Positions 1-14,390 of a stretch of 64,000 nucleotides of DNA are shown here, one piece after another. Location of the stretch: assembly GCA_029706075.1 (NCBI GenBank), contig JAINUG010000048.1, forward strand, positions 5,400,374 to 5,464,373, given 5' to 3'. The notes beneath the pieces are model-generated. The model had not been told where the DNA came from and searched no databases. It worked only from the letters and a program-made list of their open reading frames with translations. A program made the position numbers and the translations under genes. This DNA comes from Aldrovandia affinis. Its lineage: Eukaryota; Chordata; Actinopteri; Notacanthiformes; Halosauridae. Position 1 is the first letter of the stretch. Each line of letters opens with the position of its first letter.

Positions 1-2049
1 TTCTGCTTGTCTCTCCTGGTTACACAAGCGGGTGCGTCGTGCTGGTCCTTCTCGCCACCCCCCACGGTGGGTCGGATTCTCCCAAATCTGGACCTGTCAG
101 GGTGCGCGTGGTTCACATTCCTCACCGGACCCGTCGCCCGCCCCCCGTGGACCTGGCACCACAAGGCAACTCTGTGTCAGACTCTGTCCCGCTGCGGCGG
201 GATAACTCTGTTACTGTAACAGGCATGCTCCTGTAATTTTTCCCCCCTTTTTTCTCGGTTTCTGTTTGTCATGGTGATTATTGGAGCTTTCCCTTATTTA
301 TTCTTTTCTCAGTGAAATCCGCTCCCCTGCCTCTGGTCTCACATATGTTCCAAGAATGTTGAACAAGAACCACATTTCCCCCCGCCCCCCAAAAAAATAC
401 AAAATACAAAAAAAAGCAGACATTGAAAGCTTTGTGTTGTAGGCGCTGCACCGTTTCACCAAAATGAATGGGGATATACACTATACCTGTCATTTTGCTT
501 GTCTTCTTTCCCACACCCTTTTTCTCCCATTGCAAATTGTAGTTCTCGCAGGTTTTCCACAGGTTATGGTAGAGCAGAGCCTATCAAATAGGGAGCTGTT
601 ACAGCATTATTTCTGAGGCTTTAATTTGACCTTCCTGTGAATGGCCCCAGCTATGGTTTACCTGCAGGACTGTCCTGGGATGGAGATTTGTGGGTCAGCT
701 GGGATTTTACATAACTAATGTGGTTTGCCATTCTAAAAAGCAAACACATACTGTGAAGTGAGGCATCCGGTTGCGCCCCCAGGGAAATGCTGCTAGCCTC
801 AAGCCCAAGAACCAAACTCTGCAGACAAATGTGGTGGCCTCTAGCATTTAGCAGCACAACAACACAAAATCAAAAGGCGTCTTTAAACTAAATTTACTGC
901 ATCCTTCTGATTTATTTGCACTTCCTCCAAACAGGGCTGGAGCCTGGGAGACATTAGCAGGAGGCGATGCTGCTCATCACATACAGTGGCCTTGCAGTGC
1001 CCTAACCAAAGGGAAGTGGTCCAAAACGTTCACCCGGGATTGAGCAGAGACATTGCTGGTAGCTTGCTATGAAACATTGAGCAATTTTGTGTGTAACTTG
1101 AGAGTCCTCTTTGTTGTTTTTTTTCAATCTTATTTGGCAGGAAGAATTCTCCAAAAATTATATCTGAGTGCTGTTGATGGAATTTGGAAAGAATACCTCT
1201 CCTCAAATTTGGCGGGGCATATCCCCATGTAATCTTGTTGTGTTTTATAAGAAAATAACAGTGTTATCCGTCTTGACCGCGCTTAATGCTGGCAACGCAG
1301 GCTCTAGTGCATGTTGTCATTTCCAGGGAAAAGGGTGTTCACTACAAATTCTCACCCCAAAAAAAGGGAAAAAGAAAGAGTTGCCTGCGTTGGGAATTTT
1401 TTTATTATCATTTATTTACTTTGGCTACAGCCTTTGCCAACCAAAAAGAGTTACGGATTCCGTATTTCAGATCTCAAACAACATTGCCCTAATCTGCGTC
1501 TGGTCTGAATTTTAGGGAGATTTATTGTTCTTGCCTTCCACTTTTCACACCCTCTCCCCTATCATAAGAAGCACAACCTCTTTCTCCTCATATAACCACT
1601 CTGAAATAAGATCCACACAGTTCAACATTAATATCCCTTTGAATGGCACTGGCAAATTCCAGCTCAGGTGTGTGACACTAACACACACCTTTAGCCTTTT
1701 TAGACATTAACACACACCATTAGACTTCTCTTAACTTCCTCTGACCTCTGTCTTGGGAAGGGGGGGCTTCCCATGTAGGAAGTAGAAAAAGGTTCACACT
1801 ATTAAAAATAACATACATTGATTTGATTGTCAGCTCATGAGAGGGATGTTGGCAGTGTTTTATGAGATTTGTTCAGACCTGATGCTTAGGATTTTATGTT
1901 ATATAGCAGATGAGGGAAAAGCTGGCACAATCTAAGAACGGGTCCATATTTGTGTATTTGCCACTATGGTTTAATCCACCTGAGGCCAAATCACGTTTGT
2001 GTTTTGGGAGGATTTTCAAGATTTTTCCTCCCATTTCTTTTTCATTTTC

Positions 2050-2375
2050 TTCCAATTTGAATGCCTAATCGTGTTCGTAGGCCTGTCCCATTGCAGCACC
2101 TTTGGCCAATTTGTGAGAGCATAGACTAGCTCTAGTATCCAAAATGTGTGAAACCTGTCTCCACTTCTTTTCACTTTTGCCCTGGAGGAGTGCATGTCTT
2201 ACGCAGCTGGCACTCATGGGTGATGAGGCAAGGACTACCCTCTTAAGTATCCAAGCCCTCCCTCCCTGGGTGAGACTACGACCAATTATGTGCTGCCTTG
2301 TAGGGTTGCCAGCCACAGTTGCCAGTGGTGCAGCGGGGATTCAGACTGCGGGGTGCATCTCTACACTGAGAACAA
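2050..2375 (-). repeat. Diverged interspersed repeat, antisense copy 1
   Basis: Begins with T-rich DNA and CCAATTTGAATGCC, followed by CCCATTGCAGCACC, a C/T-rich CTTCTTTTCA block and CCAAGCCCTCCCTCCCTGGG. The same order of blocks occurs near 11.8, 17.7, 43.8 and more loosely 51.7 kb, so this is one old repeat family in a single orientation. The T-rich start suggests the reverse complement of an A-tailed element such as a SINE. Family name unknown. Confidence 0.5.
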
Positions 2376-2975
2376 GTGCTTTGTTTGTGCATTTGTGAAT
2401 CGGTTTTGATAGGACTTTGTTGAAGTCAGCACCTACAGCCGGCCCTTTTCTCGAGATCCGTTCTCACTCTCAGTGGCGCCAAGTATGAGCCATTTATTTT
2501 CGCAACTCAATTTAATTACTGAGTGAATTTCACACTTTCTTCACACTAAGCATTCCAGTCTTTCCGTGCAGGAAGGGGATTAATTCATTAATTCTCCCAA
2601 GACACTTCATATTTGAGGGGTCTCACACGTGCTTCCATGGACCCACTTCAGACGGTGCTGGCTCTTGCTTTGATGGGCGTGCGAAGCATGGGCGAATTCC
2701 TCCGTGAAGTAAGAAAAGCCTCAACATCCACTCTGGTTTCAGTCGTAAGCCTGAAGCCCCCCCGGAGAGAGTGGGGTACCCGGTGCAGTTGTGGAAGTCA
2801 GAGGATTTTTTTCCTCTTTAATTCCCCTGATCTGTACGTATGGATTGGTCACGGAGCCACTGAGCATTCTTCAGATAACCAAGACCAACTGGACATAATG
2901 TAGTAATGCTAGACACTCCTCTCACCTCATCCCCATGCCTCACTCCCATGATGGGGGGCAGATAACTGGAGGACA

Positions 2976-3221
<246 letters not shown>

Positions 3222-6200
3222 TCTAGTCCACCTTGCCCTTTCAAGAAGGTAAGTGTGCATGTGAAATCACACAATCACACTTCCTTGGGTGCATGTGGAA
3301 GCGATCAGCATTGTCAGGTGATAAATACCCGTCACCCAAACGACAGCTCTGCTCCCCTCTCTCCTCCCTCCCTGTGAGTCCTAGCCCCAGGTTTTTTTCA
3401 TTTGTCTGTCCAGGGGCATCGGTGATCCACATTTCCTTCTGGCTTGGCTACGCTTCAGACAACGATCACACCCGCCACGTGTGCGCCATCGCCATGAACC
3501 CTACATGCAGAATCCGCTCGGTTATTTCCAGACAGGAGTAACGTTCTCCAAACGGGACAGGAATAAAGAGAGAGACCTGATGCCAACTTCCAGAATTGAC
3601 AGCAGTTACACGCTCTGTCTCAGACGGAGACACGGTTTGAGCGTAGAATCCCGTGCGCTTGTATTCTGGAGCGAGGCACTCTTTGATTCCGTGGTGACTT
3701 ACCGTAATGCAGTTAGCATGTTGATGCTTAGAAGTCCCGTTTAAAGATGAGCAATGAGCCTCCGGGGTGGCGTGTCCAGCTAAAACACTGGTCCTTCGTG
3801 TAGCGATACAGCCCAGAATTGAAACCAGACTACACCAGAGCCGACTGTGGCCAGGGGTCCCACAGGGTGGTGCACAGTTTGGAGGGAGGGATTCGGTCAG
3901 CTGGGTTTCCACCATCTACCATCTCATCACACAAGTGTACCTCCACAAGCTGTGTCAGGCAGGGTCAGCCAGGAAGGTTGAGCTGACCTGAGGGTGAAGC
4001 CCTGTGGACTATTGTGTTGTTAGATAAACCAGATGACCAGGGAGTGTAACAGGAGTTTCTGATGCAAAATTTTACTTTTAGGTGTGCCTGAGGATACAAC
4101 ATCCATTGCCACAGTATTTCCGTTGGTCATGTCCCTTCATTCATATTCATAAACACATCAAATTGGAATGTTTGGGCTTCAATGTTAAGAATATGGTGTT
4201 GAGTATCTGGTTCGTCTATAGAATCTTTGACTATAGAATCTTCTGGACTGGGTCTCTCAGGACATTTCATCCCCCTCTGGTGTTCCCCCCCACCCATGTG
4301 CATGCTGAGAGCATACGAAAGTAAGCCTTCCTCTCTAAACATCAACACTTCCAGTATCAACAAACAACTGGAAATGTTTTTCTGGAAGTCAGCATTGTTT
4401 ATCACAGGCCTGAGCACTCTTACCTCTGTCACGCAACGCCCTCATAAAAACGTTTCTGTTGACACCACTTGAAACAATTAACGAGCACGGCTATCCCTGA
4501 AACCAGAGAGCCTCTCTTTCTGTCCTTGAAATTCATCAGACAATTTTTACAGTGTTTACCTCGTCGTGAGGACTTTTCTTCCCTCCTGTCATTAAAGGTG
4601 ACTCTCTTTCAGTGTCAGGAGGCCTGCATCTAGAATGTTCTGCCAGTAAACACAAACTGCCTGTCCACCATTAGAAGTAACGAAATAAACACCTGTATTC
4701 TTTGTGCTCCAGAAGTGACTGACTAGAGTTCCACCTCCAGATGGTGTATTATTTGATCTATGGAATGAAAAAGACAGAAAACCAGACATTCTGGTTATTA
4801 TGGTATGCTAAATAGGAGGGACATTAGATAGAGGGCTGTATCCATTCAATTAAAGATGAAAGTACTGTTTCCTGTAGTAAGGCAGATTTCTGCACCAAAT
4901 AGGTGCCCCGGGTTAATTGTATTTCACTTCCATAATGTACTTATCTTTTTGTACATTGACCCACAAGATATGGCATTTCTAATATGAATGTCAGTGGTAT
5001 CAACTGTGTGTATAGCTACTGATTTCTTAAACTAGAATGAGAGTGAAAAATACACTCTGTGAAGGATATCTGCTTGTTCCAATTTGTTTGTTCCAATGAA
5101 GTCCTATTCACACCATGCTCAAAATTGTACTGTTCTGTTAATAAAACCATGCTTTTAGACAGCTTTCCAAGGAATATGGCTTGGATTTTGTGATACTTTT
5201 CTTTAGTTTAATGTGCATTTTAGTCAACAAATGTCAACTTTAAATGGTAGAATTCTCTGAATTTTTTGAGCTACAGAGCTGCAAAATCAGTATTGCCAGG
5301 CTGGCTTGTTAAGTTGTAAAAAACATTTAAGTGTAGTGTTTGTGAACACCAGTGTTTATATGGCGATGCCACTGAGCCATGGGGTTGTTTCTTTTTCCGT
5401 TCATTATCTGCCAAGTGAATAATGGGCGTAATGTACATACCCTGTGATCACACTGAAATGTGCCTCAGAGGTACTGTGCAAGGAGAAAAGTATTTGAGGT
5501 AAATTTACAGCTTGCACATTTTACTTGCTTTTAAGACTCAACAGGGGAAAATAAATGGTGATTAGAACCTCATTAGAGTACATAAACTAAGTACTCATAC
5601 TGTGTTGTATCTAAATGTGTGGTCCTCTCTCTCCTCATCTCACTGTCTCGATCTAAAATCGGGGTGCAAGCACAGATATTCTATATTTTGGCCAGATATT
5701 CAGCTGGCAGATACAGTATATGGCATCCCTACTGTCCATATATTTACAGTTAACCAAGCTGCTTCTTGAATGAATACTGAGCCAGCAAAAACACTTGGCA
5801 CCAACAACAGAAGATACAGATTTACGTAAGTGTTCAAGAATATACAGCAGAATATCCAGACTGTCTGGTCAGTGTATAGAACATATGTGGTGCCAGCAGT
5901 GAGTGAAATCGTCAGCATTAGAGTGAGCTAATGATGTATAGACTCGAGTGAAGACAAAGAGCATCTGCTGTTATGCAGACCGCCTGAATTCACTGTGTAA
6001 ACCACTTTCATTTCCTCTCCTAATCCTGTTTACATCTCCGCCAAGAGCCTGATGCTGTCGTCACTGTTTGCGTCTCCCCTCATTTAACCCCGCGTGAGCC
6101 TTGTTAGTGTAGCGTACAGCAGTGGAAGTGTGACAGTCTCTCTGTCCACCACAAAAACTTCCATTAGAGTCAGGACAGTCAAACAGTACACTTTGTCACC

Positions 6201-7031
6201 CCCTACTGTTAGAACCAGTTATTGCTTAGACGCTGCCCAAAACCCTCAGTAAGGGTTTCATAGTCTGGGCTCACATTAACTCACTGAATTACGCGCAGAT
6301 TAAGGGCTTCGTTTTGGTGTTTATTTTTGCCTTTGGGAGAAAAAAAATTCTGCTCCCCTATTGAAACCCAACAAACCAAGCCAAATACTGAAAGTGTTTC
6401 TTAGCAGTGGACCGAGAGAGAAAGTGCTGTACCAAATGGCAGGAAAAAAAGAGGCAGGGGATGCAGAGCAATGCTGCTGCCCACAGCTAGCGGTGGAGAG
6501 CCTCCTGTATATTAGATTTCCCAGACTTTAAGTGCAACCCTCGCATGAGTTGTGGGGGAAAATATAAGGATATTAATTTCATGGCAAGCACACAGTGCCG
6601 AGTATCACTTTATATTGTTTTCATGGAAATGCTTATTGCAAACAGTTGTCGGCTCAAACAAAGAGTCTCTCCAGCCCACCAATTGTTGCTGTAATGTAGA
6701 CATCTTTGTTCCCAGGGAAGCGCTCTGTTTAGGAAAATGCCACAGTAGCTAAATCAAGCGTAACTGTGACTATAAAAAGCAGAGGCGACTCTGGGCTTGG
6801 GTGGCACACAGAGTCAAGGCCAATGGTAGCCGAGATGTTGGTACTCATTAGCAGATTTAGACTGGAGCACATCCAGTCTTCAGGTTGTGTGATTTTTGTG
6901 AAGCGAGGCAGCCCTGTTCTCCATTCCACATGCAATGGGGTCTTGATGGATAAATTGCTTCCACCCCATGTCGGCAGCCCATCCCTTTCAGTGAGCTGTG
7001 TGTGTAATTGAAGAGTGAGAATGAGAACTGA

Positions 7032-7036
<5 letters not shown>

Positions 7037-7067
<31 letters not shown>
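7037..7067. repeat. (GT)n microsatellite
   Basis: About 15 uninterrupted GT units in intron. Confidence 0.95.
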
Positions 7068-9135
7068 TGCGCCTGTAGAATGGGAGACATTTCTGCCACT
7101 GATCACACCTCTGTGGCTAGCGATATTGTCAGTCGGCCAAGAATGGGGTTGATCTTGGTCATGTGGAGGGTGTGTTTTGTTAGGGTCTGCCACTCAAAAG
7201 CCGCTTGGCTCTTCGTCAAAACCAGTCACTCTGCAAGATGTTTTCTCCAACCGCATCCAGCTCTTTCCACATTTCGGGGGAACAGCGAGAACACTGTAAT
7301 GCTGGTGCTTCAGGCAACGTGAGTGGCCTTCTTCGCCCAGCACAGTTCAGCCACAGTTCATGGGTGTTTGTGACAGAGAGTGCTTGTGCATTTATATATA
7401 TTTATGTGTGTGTGCATGTGTATGTGTGTGTGTGTTTGTGTGTGTTTGTTTATTTGCATCTTTTTTTAAAAGTCAATCCTGTAAAGATAATTACTGTGAG
7501 TAGGGAATTGTTGAATCACTGGTGACATGGTCTTTTTGGAATCACTGGTCTTTTTTAGTCTGGTTTTTCTCCCTCATTTTCCTTCCCCCTCTGTTAAGCG
7601 TGGAGGATAAACTTGATTTGATTTGATTTGGTCTTTGTCATTTTCATTTTCCTCAGCATGTGGAGGAAAGCTTGTAGTATCATTCGTATCTGCTGCGCTG
7701 TGAAGAGCCTGTTGGTCTCTCAGTCTTTAAACACAACCCATGGTGTGATGTACGGTCTAGCGATATCCAGCTGCCTTGTGAACACAAGGCTTGTTCATCA
7801 CCATCTTTAACGCGATAAGCCTGTGTGTGACCCAGCAGAGAAGACCAGGGCAAAGCGACGCCCTGCTGATAAACGAGAATCTCGATGAGCGCAGGTCCAT
7901 TTCATCTGCTCCATCCATCACTCTCTATTACAGTAAGAGGGTGAACTGTTCAGTGTCACAGCCCGAACACCCGCTGTTGGTGAGATAGAAACTGCCAGGA
8001 AATTCCTGCAGGAAATCTCTCTCAGCAGTTTTCTGTGAGAGAGAACACTTCGGTGTTTCAACTTTGATTTAAATAAATTCATCGCCAAAACCTTATGTTA
8101 TTTTTAAAGAATGATACCCATACTTTCTAATCTAATATTTGCTATTCAATATCATAATGTTTTTATACACACCACCTCTTGCTGTGAGATTCTGACTCAT
8201 ACTCATGACCTTACATTTTTTGCATGAGGAGATGGTTGGCACCTAAAAATGAAAAAACAAATGTTCACATAAATGATTGGTCAAGGTCTTGTTGAATTAC
8301 AGCCAACCAGGGAGCTGAAAATGGAGGTCTGGAAAATGGAGTTCAGTACAGGAGATCACAGGGCCTGACACACGGTCCTCTCTTCAGCGTCATCGCATTT
8401 GTGTTTTTACCTGGGGGTTCATTTTCTATGCTTTATGTGCTGTGGCTGCTATATCAGTCTTGGCCAGCCAAGCCTCTCTGCTCTCAGGGTGACCGGCCCA
8501 AACACGGGTGATGATAGTAGTGTTTTTTTGGGCCCTTGCAATGTCTTTCTTGGCATGGCCGTCTCCGGATGGAAAATGGCCCTTGGGTTTCCACAACGAC
8601 CCTGAAATTGCCGTTTCCCAGCTCCTTATCTGCCAGCCAGGCTCAAGTTGGGGGTTGGGGGGGCACAGGGGTTCCCAGTGTAATCTGGGGGATGGGATTT
8701 CTCACAGAAGGGAATAGTGTCTTTCTCACGGAGAGAGAACCCCCACTCCCCTCCACCTCATCAGATTTACACACACACACGCTCACACATATGCGAACCC
8801 CAGTTCTCTACCAAACTACCCGACGTAGGCAATCAGATCTGTCAGAGACTTGACTGTGCACATAGATCATGCCCTGAGCCTGAGTGGACCACCAGCGCTT
8901 TGTTAGTGTCAATCTGATTCACTCCCATTACCATGTCTAACCTGCTTCTGATTAATCACACCCCACCCAATCTACATGGTGCGCATCGAGGAGGCACCTT
9001 CTGAGTGGCACATGGTGTTCATGCAGAGGTGTGGTTATGTGAACCGTTGTCTTGTTTGAACTTTCTGTGCTGTCCTACTTTTAGTAGCCAGTGGAGGTGT
9101 CTGGAATCAATGAACCCATTTCTGTCCGTGTAAAT

Positions 9136-9340
9136 CAGGGGTGGGCAATCTTACCCTGTGTGGGCCGGTGTGAGTGCAGGCTTTTGTTCCAACTGAACAG
9201 TGACACACCTGATTCCACTAATCAAAGCCCTGATTGAAGACTTTGATTAGCTGATTAGTCAAATCAGGTGAGCTACTGCTAGGCTGGAACAAAAGCCTGC
9301 ACCCACACCGGCCCACACAGGGTAAGATTGCCCACCCCTG
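9136..9340. mobile_element. hAT-type MITE with perfect 8-bp target duplication
   Basis: A 205 bp non-autonomous DNA element. It starts CAGGGGTGGGCAATC and ends with the reverse complement GATTGCCCACCCCTG. The two arms match almost perfectly for about 55 bp. It is flanked on both sides by the identical 8-mer GTGTAAAT (9128-9135 and 9341-9348). Eight-base target duplications and CAGGGGT-type ends are characteristic of the hAT superfamily. There is no coding capacity; it would have been moved by a transposase from elsewhere. The near-perfect arms and exact duplication suggest recent insertion. Confidence 0.93.
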
Positions 9341-9889
9341 GTGTAAATTTTGAGGTCACTGTTAACTTTTCCTTAATGGATATTGTACCTCAGGCCCACC
9401 ACTCTATCCCGAGAGCTCTGTGAGGATGGATGTCTGCTTTTGAGCTAGCAGAGAGATGGTTGCATGTGTGTTGTGGAGAGAACGACAGACTTATTCTGAG
9501 TTTGGACTGGTGCCCTCAAGACTGTGAAAGTTTGTTTCTTGTCCTGATTGTCCAGCGACAGAGACATCAGCGCAGGGAAGCGTGAGGATGTGGGGAGAGG
9601 ATTTGAGTGTTAGGTAGGGAGGAGGGAGGATGAAGCAAAGACTCACACTTCCTTTGTTTCCTGTATGAAAAGCTTTACACCCTCGGTATCTATCCGTGAC
9701 AGTCCAGGAACGTCCACAGCTATTTCAGTACCCTGGGAGGAGAGACATTCTCTCACGCACGGGAAGACATGCTTCCTCCCGCTGAGCTCTATAGTGTGTC
9801 CTGAGCCCAGGAGATATCAACTGGTTCTGTTAACCTTGACCCAACAGGCTACCTCATGTGCCCCCTTCCCTAACCATCCCACAGACAAA

Positions 9890-10020
9890 CACACACTCGC
9901 TTGCACTCACCCATACACGCACACATACTTGCACAAACTCACACTAACCATTCACACACACACACACAAACTGACACGCATACACAGAAACATACATGCA
10001 CATGCACACAGATGCACACA
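9890..10020. repeat. Imperfect CA-rich tract
   Basis: Alternating CA dinucleotides with many interruptions. It lies inside the spurious His/Thr-rich open frame 9665-10207. Confidence 0.85.
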
Positions 10021-10279
10021 TAGCTGTTCAGTCTGCCTATGGTGCACCACAGCTTATTCCAGTGTTGGCATCATGATTCATCTGAGGAACATTAGGCATA
10101 TGAATGTCAGGCTCCTGGTCCACCTCAATGACTTGTTCCATAATATCTACCAGTGCTTTCCAAAGGACATTCATGAAAACACTTTAAGTGCAATGCAGAA
10201 TAGTTGACTTGACACAGAACAGAATTAATTGATTGCAGCTAAATAGATAAATGCCATTTTATATTAAAGCATATTATTC

Positions 10280-10400
10280 AGTAGATTATTCTTATATTAC
10301 ATTTTACATTTACATTTTAAATATTTAGTAGATTATTCTTATATTACATTTTACATTTACACTTTAAGCATTTAGCAGATGCTTTATCCAAGATGTGTGC
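10280..10400 (-). repeat. SINE/L2-tail fragment with local duplication
   Basis: Contains the reverse complement of the fish L2-clade tail (CATTTAGCAGATGCTTTATCC). A roughly 45 bp AT-rich segment (TAGATTATTCTTATATTACATTTTACATTTACA) is repeated side by side just before it. No tRNA-like head is visible, so this is a truncated copy. Confidence 0.7.
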
Positions 10401-11339
10401 ATAAATACATGGTAGGAACAATCATAGTTAGCGCAAGAGATCAGTGCAGTAATACAGCGATAGACATCATTGCAGGCAGCTGCGCACCATACCTGTAACA
10501 CTGGGAAGGAAAAGGTTAATAATTTTATTTTATTTTATTTAATTATTAAATGGAGTAAGCAGGGGTATATAGTGTTGAACAAATAGGCAGTGGTGATGAC
10601 AATTAGCTAGATGTACAGAATTCAGTGGTAGTGGATCATATTATATTATATTATATTAAAATTGAATTATTCAGTGCTGGTACAGGTTGTCAATACACTG
10701 TTGTATTCAAATAACATATATCCTTCATTTAAGATCTAGTTTGGAATGCTTTTTAAAATTCCCAAGCATATTAGAACATTTCAATGAATTCCAGGAAAAG
10801 TGTTTGGATGGATGTATCTAACACAAAACCAATCTTAAGCAGTATTGCCTCTTATATTGTGAGACAGGTAGCCCAGGTAGCGTAAGGGTAATGGGGGAGG
10901 GGTAGCTGATAGCGAGCGTGCAGTGAGGGCACTGGGGCACGCACACACACACATACACACACATACTGTAAGCGCCCATATGAACACACACATAGCATGA
11001 TCAGTGTTATTAGCTATGAGTGCGTAGCCTCATACGTCAACATTTTGATTGTGAAACTTCTGCTTTCTGTTGTTAATCACAGAACGGCAAAACACCAACA
11101 ACCCCATCCTTTTATCCCAGATGTTTGTACAACCCTTGAGTTTGGATTAATACCCTGATGTAGTGCCCAAGTCAAAAACTACACAGTCCTATAATGTAGA
11201 AACCTTGGCAGCATGTACACAATGTGGTTTTATTCAGGGAATTTAGAGACCCCTACCCATAGCATACATGCTGTAGGCTTCTAATGCAGCCAATAGGAGA
11301 ATAAGAGTAAGGTAGTAGGTGAGTAGGGGTCACAGAACC

Positions 11340-11516
<177 letters not shown>

Positions 11517-11754
11517 CTGTACTGGCTTTGATAAACCCCAGTCCTGTGTCTCATTAGCTCCACTATTGAGTGAGATGCAAGCAGAGAGTATAAAATGATA
11601 AACACATAGATATGTTGTTTTCTCTATAGAGAGGTGTCTGTTCCACAGCTCTCAGCCACATTTAAGATTTATCACACTGAGCCCAAGCCAGATGGAAGGT
11701 CATACAATTATCATTCATCTTTGCATCTTCTTAAGTTTCATTTTTAACAGCTTT

Positions 11755-12115
11755 TTTATTCTTTTTTTTTCTCCCAATTTAGAACGCTTAGTCATAATTG
11801 TAATTGTAGTCATAGTTTTTTCCAGTACTGCAACAGTCAGTTCGGGAGGGCACACCCTAGCATGCGCATCCTCTGAAATGTATGCAGCCAACCACAGCTT
11901 CTTCTCAGTCTGCAGCCCACCCACTGATCTGCGCAGTGACAGGATTACAGGATTGCAGGCAGCGCACGGTCACCTGAATGACCAGGATAGTTGCGGTTAT
12001 GCGACACGGTGGGGAATACTCTGCCGGTCGAAACCCTACCTATACCCAGTTGTGCTTCGCACTGTGGGACTCACTCTGCTGTTTTGGTCATCAGTGTTAT
12101 AGCAGGACATCCTGC
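11755..12115 (-). repeat. Diverged interspersed repeat, antisense copy 2
   Basis: T-rich start, then CTCCCAATTTAGAACGC, TACTGCAACAGTC, GGGAGGG, GCATGCG, CTTCTTCTCAGTCTGCAGCCC in the same order as the copies at 2.05, 17.65 and 43.75 kb. Similarity is patchy, so this is an old copy. Confidence 0.5.
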
Positions 12116-13619
12116 TCCTTCATCTGCCTGTAACCACATATACACATATGATGTACTGGCTGTTCGGGTTTCAGATCCGGGAGGAGTGATATCCTTAGTA
12201 ATGCCCAGACCCAGGGGCTGGGTTGTTGGCCCAGAGACCAGAGGGTTTTTTATGTCGAAAATAAATGTGTGAGAGAGCCCCCTTCTGCCGCCCCGAGAAT
12301 CCACCAAGGCCCCAGTATTGAGCCGTCATGTCTAACATATCCGGTTCCCTGTAGCTGTGTTTGCTGCCAAGACACAGGAAGTGCGGGCAGCATGCGCTGC
12401 GGTTTGGGCCTGGTAGAGTGCGCTGTTCAGGAAATTCTTGATACAGCTGGCCCTGGCTGGACTGCCACCTTCCCTGCGTGGCCATGTGCATGGAGCACGG
12501 TGGATTGCAGTGCGCGAGAGAGAAGCAGCCATGTCCCCGAAACCCTCCGTGAGCTGTCGCTTTAATGGGGGTCCACGAAGCAGGCAACCGATTAGGCTGA
12601 AACAATAACTCCCAATAATGCTAATGAGTAAAGCATGGCCAGAACCGTAGCCGGTTAGTGTTGGAGCTCCAAACCCCACCGCAGGTATGGTTCTTATTTC
12701 GCAGGCTTGGTGAGTGAAATGTTTGATCGGGGGCGGTTGTGCCGATTAGTGTCTGTTAAAATGGACAGGGGCTGGCTACCGACTGTCGCAGGCCTCTGAG
12801 GTGGGTTGGACCAGTGTTTGGGCGCTTGCTGAAGCGTTTGCCGTGGAACTCCTGGAGAGATGTGGATCTCGGAGAAACTGCAGCTTGTTAACCCTGAAAA
12901 TGACTCCGGGATTTGGGAGTCTAAACAATATACTGTATGGAATTTGTTATTTTTCCAGTACAAGCACTAAGGAACATCCATACTGTTTTTATTTGACACA
13001 ATTTTATTCCATATTGATGCATAAGAGGGAAAATGTTCTCTTTTCAGGCAGAGACATATTATTTTACTCTCCTTTCTTTGGAGGGTGGTTTCTCTGCATC
13101 ATTTAACTGCATTGCATGGGGTTGTGGTAGAGGTTAAGGTTAAGGTTAGTTGTAGGGTTTGATTAGGGCTGTTTTTAGTGGAAGTGAAGGTTAAAAGTGT
13201 GCTATCTGTATGTTTTTTTGTTGAAAATGTATCTTTATGTATATAGGAGTTTTGTGTATTTATTTTGCTTAATGCAAATTCCATGAGCTTCAAAGGTACT
13301 GGCACAACTCTTCCTTCCAAAGCCTTCTGAATAGATGTGAATAGATTGTACTGCGCTCTTGTCCAACCTGATGAGTACTGTATAGGGGAGTCAGCAGTCC
13401 TCATGGGAATGGCAAACGCACTTGCTCCTGAGGCTACTGTGGGCCAGATGGCACGGGGCGGGTCCTGCAGAGCAATATTGAAGCTGTTTGAGAAGCATGC
13501 TCTGTTTGTACTGTCACATCTATAAGCCAGCAGCCTCAGATGAAAGAACCAGTTTGATTAATTAAAAAATATAAAGCATAAAGTATACACACTAATAACT
13601 ATGGTGTCTCTCTTTATAG

Positions 13620-13664
13620 GCCCTCCAGGCAAACGGGGCAGGATGGGACGGCGTGGCGATCCTG
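13620..13664 (+). CDS. col23a1: col23a1 exon 1 of window: start of first collagen domain
   Basis: 45 bp exon, acceptor TTTATAG, donor GTAAGT. It starts with the last two bases of a glycine codon, so the preceding exon (off-window) ends in phase 1. It encodes (G)PPGKRGRMGRRGDP plus the first base of another Gly codon. This is the basic opening of the COL1 domain; human COL23A1 and COL25A1 have an equivalent Arg/Lys-rich opening. In COL25A1 that cluster binds heparin, and the same may hold here by inference. An RGD tripeptide is present (GRRGDP). Confidence 0.93.
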
Positions 13665-13689
13665 GTAAGTTGCTGTTTATTTTTTTTTT

Positions 13690-14375
13690 TCTTTTTCATC
13701 TCTCTCTCTCTCTCTTTCTCTCTCTCATATCAGTTCAATTCAATCTACTTTAATGGCATGATAAAGAGACATTTGTGATTGCAAAGCCCAAATGTGATTT
13801 CAATAAATATTGAAAATGACTACTAGAAAACAAACTCAATATCAATATCATTTTTCACTCCCTACCCTCTGCCTCTCCCTCACATTCTGTTTTGTTCTGT
13901 TATGCTTTATTGGCATGTACATGCTGGACATAACAAAACTAATAAAGTCGAACACAAGAAAACATTTTTGTTGGCAGGACAAATCAGCAGGTTTGCCAAA
14001 GTAGTTACGTACAATACAAAACATTTGATACAAGAATAACTACTGTACAATATAGTACAATACAACACAGTGTACAGTTCAATAATCTCCCCTGCTGTTC
14101 TCTGACTGACAGAGCTTAGTTGGGCATAGTGCTGTCGTATCCATACAGATCGAAGGCATTTATGCTAAAGCTTTACTAGATAGTGGTTCTCAGATTACCT
14201 TGCTCTACCGATCCTTTTATGACAGATACTTGACGCATTTGCCATTGACACCTATTGACAATATAGTACTATACAATACAGTACAGTACAATAATCTCTC
14301 TCTCTCTCTAATTCAAATTCAAATTCAAATTCAAATTAGCTTTATTTGCATGACAAGTGATCTTGTGTTGCTAAA
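13690..14375. repeat. Cluster of CT-tract / TTTATTGGCATGAC repeat fragments
   Basis: Three fragments follow CT-rich runs and share AATTCAATTCAA or AATTCAAATTCAA followed by CTTTA(A/T)T(G)GCATGA: about 13730-13800, 13895-13990 and 14310-14375. A fourth copy is near 39735. They look like truncated copies of one teleost interspersed repeat whose family I cannot name. Confidence 0.6.
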
Positions 14376-14390
14376 GCGTTAAAATACATA

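Noticed and set aside
8975..9020. Frame reading MVRIEEAPSEW, reminiscent of the KIRxAREAPSEC juxtamembrane segment of MACIT collagens
   Set aside because: The Cys is replaced by Trp, there is no CxCPP continuation, no phase 1 donor follows, and no acceptor with the right phase precedes it. Chance similarity is more likely.
9665..10207. 180-codon plus-strand frame
   Set aside because: His/Thr-rich part is a translated CA repeat; no domain, no splice context.
13125..13170. GGTTAAGGTTAAGGTTAG, resembling telomere repeat
   Set aside because: The unit is not TTAGGG and repeats only two to three times.
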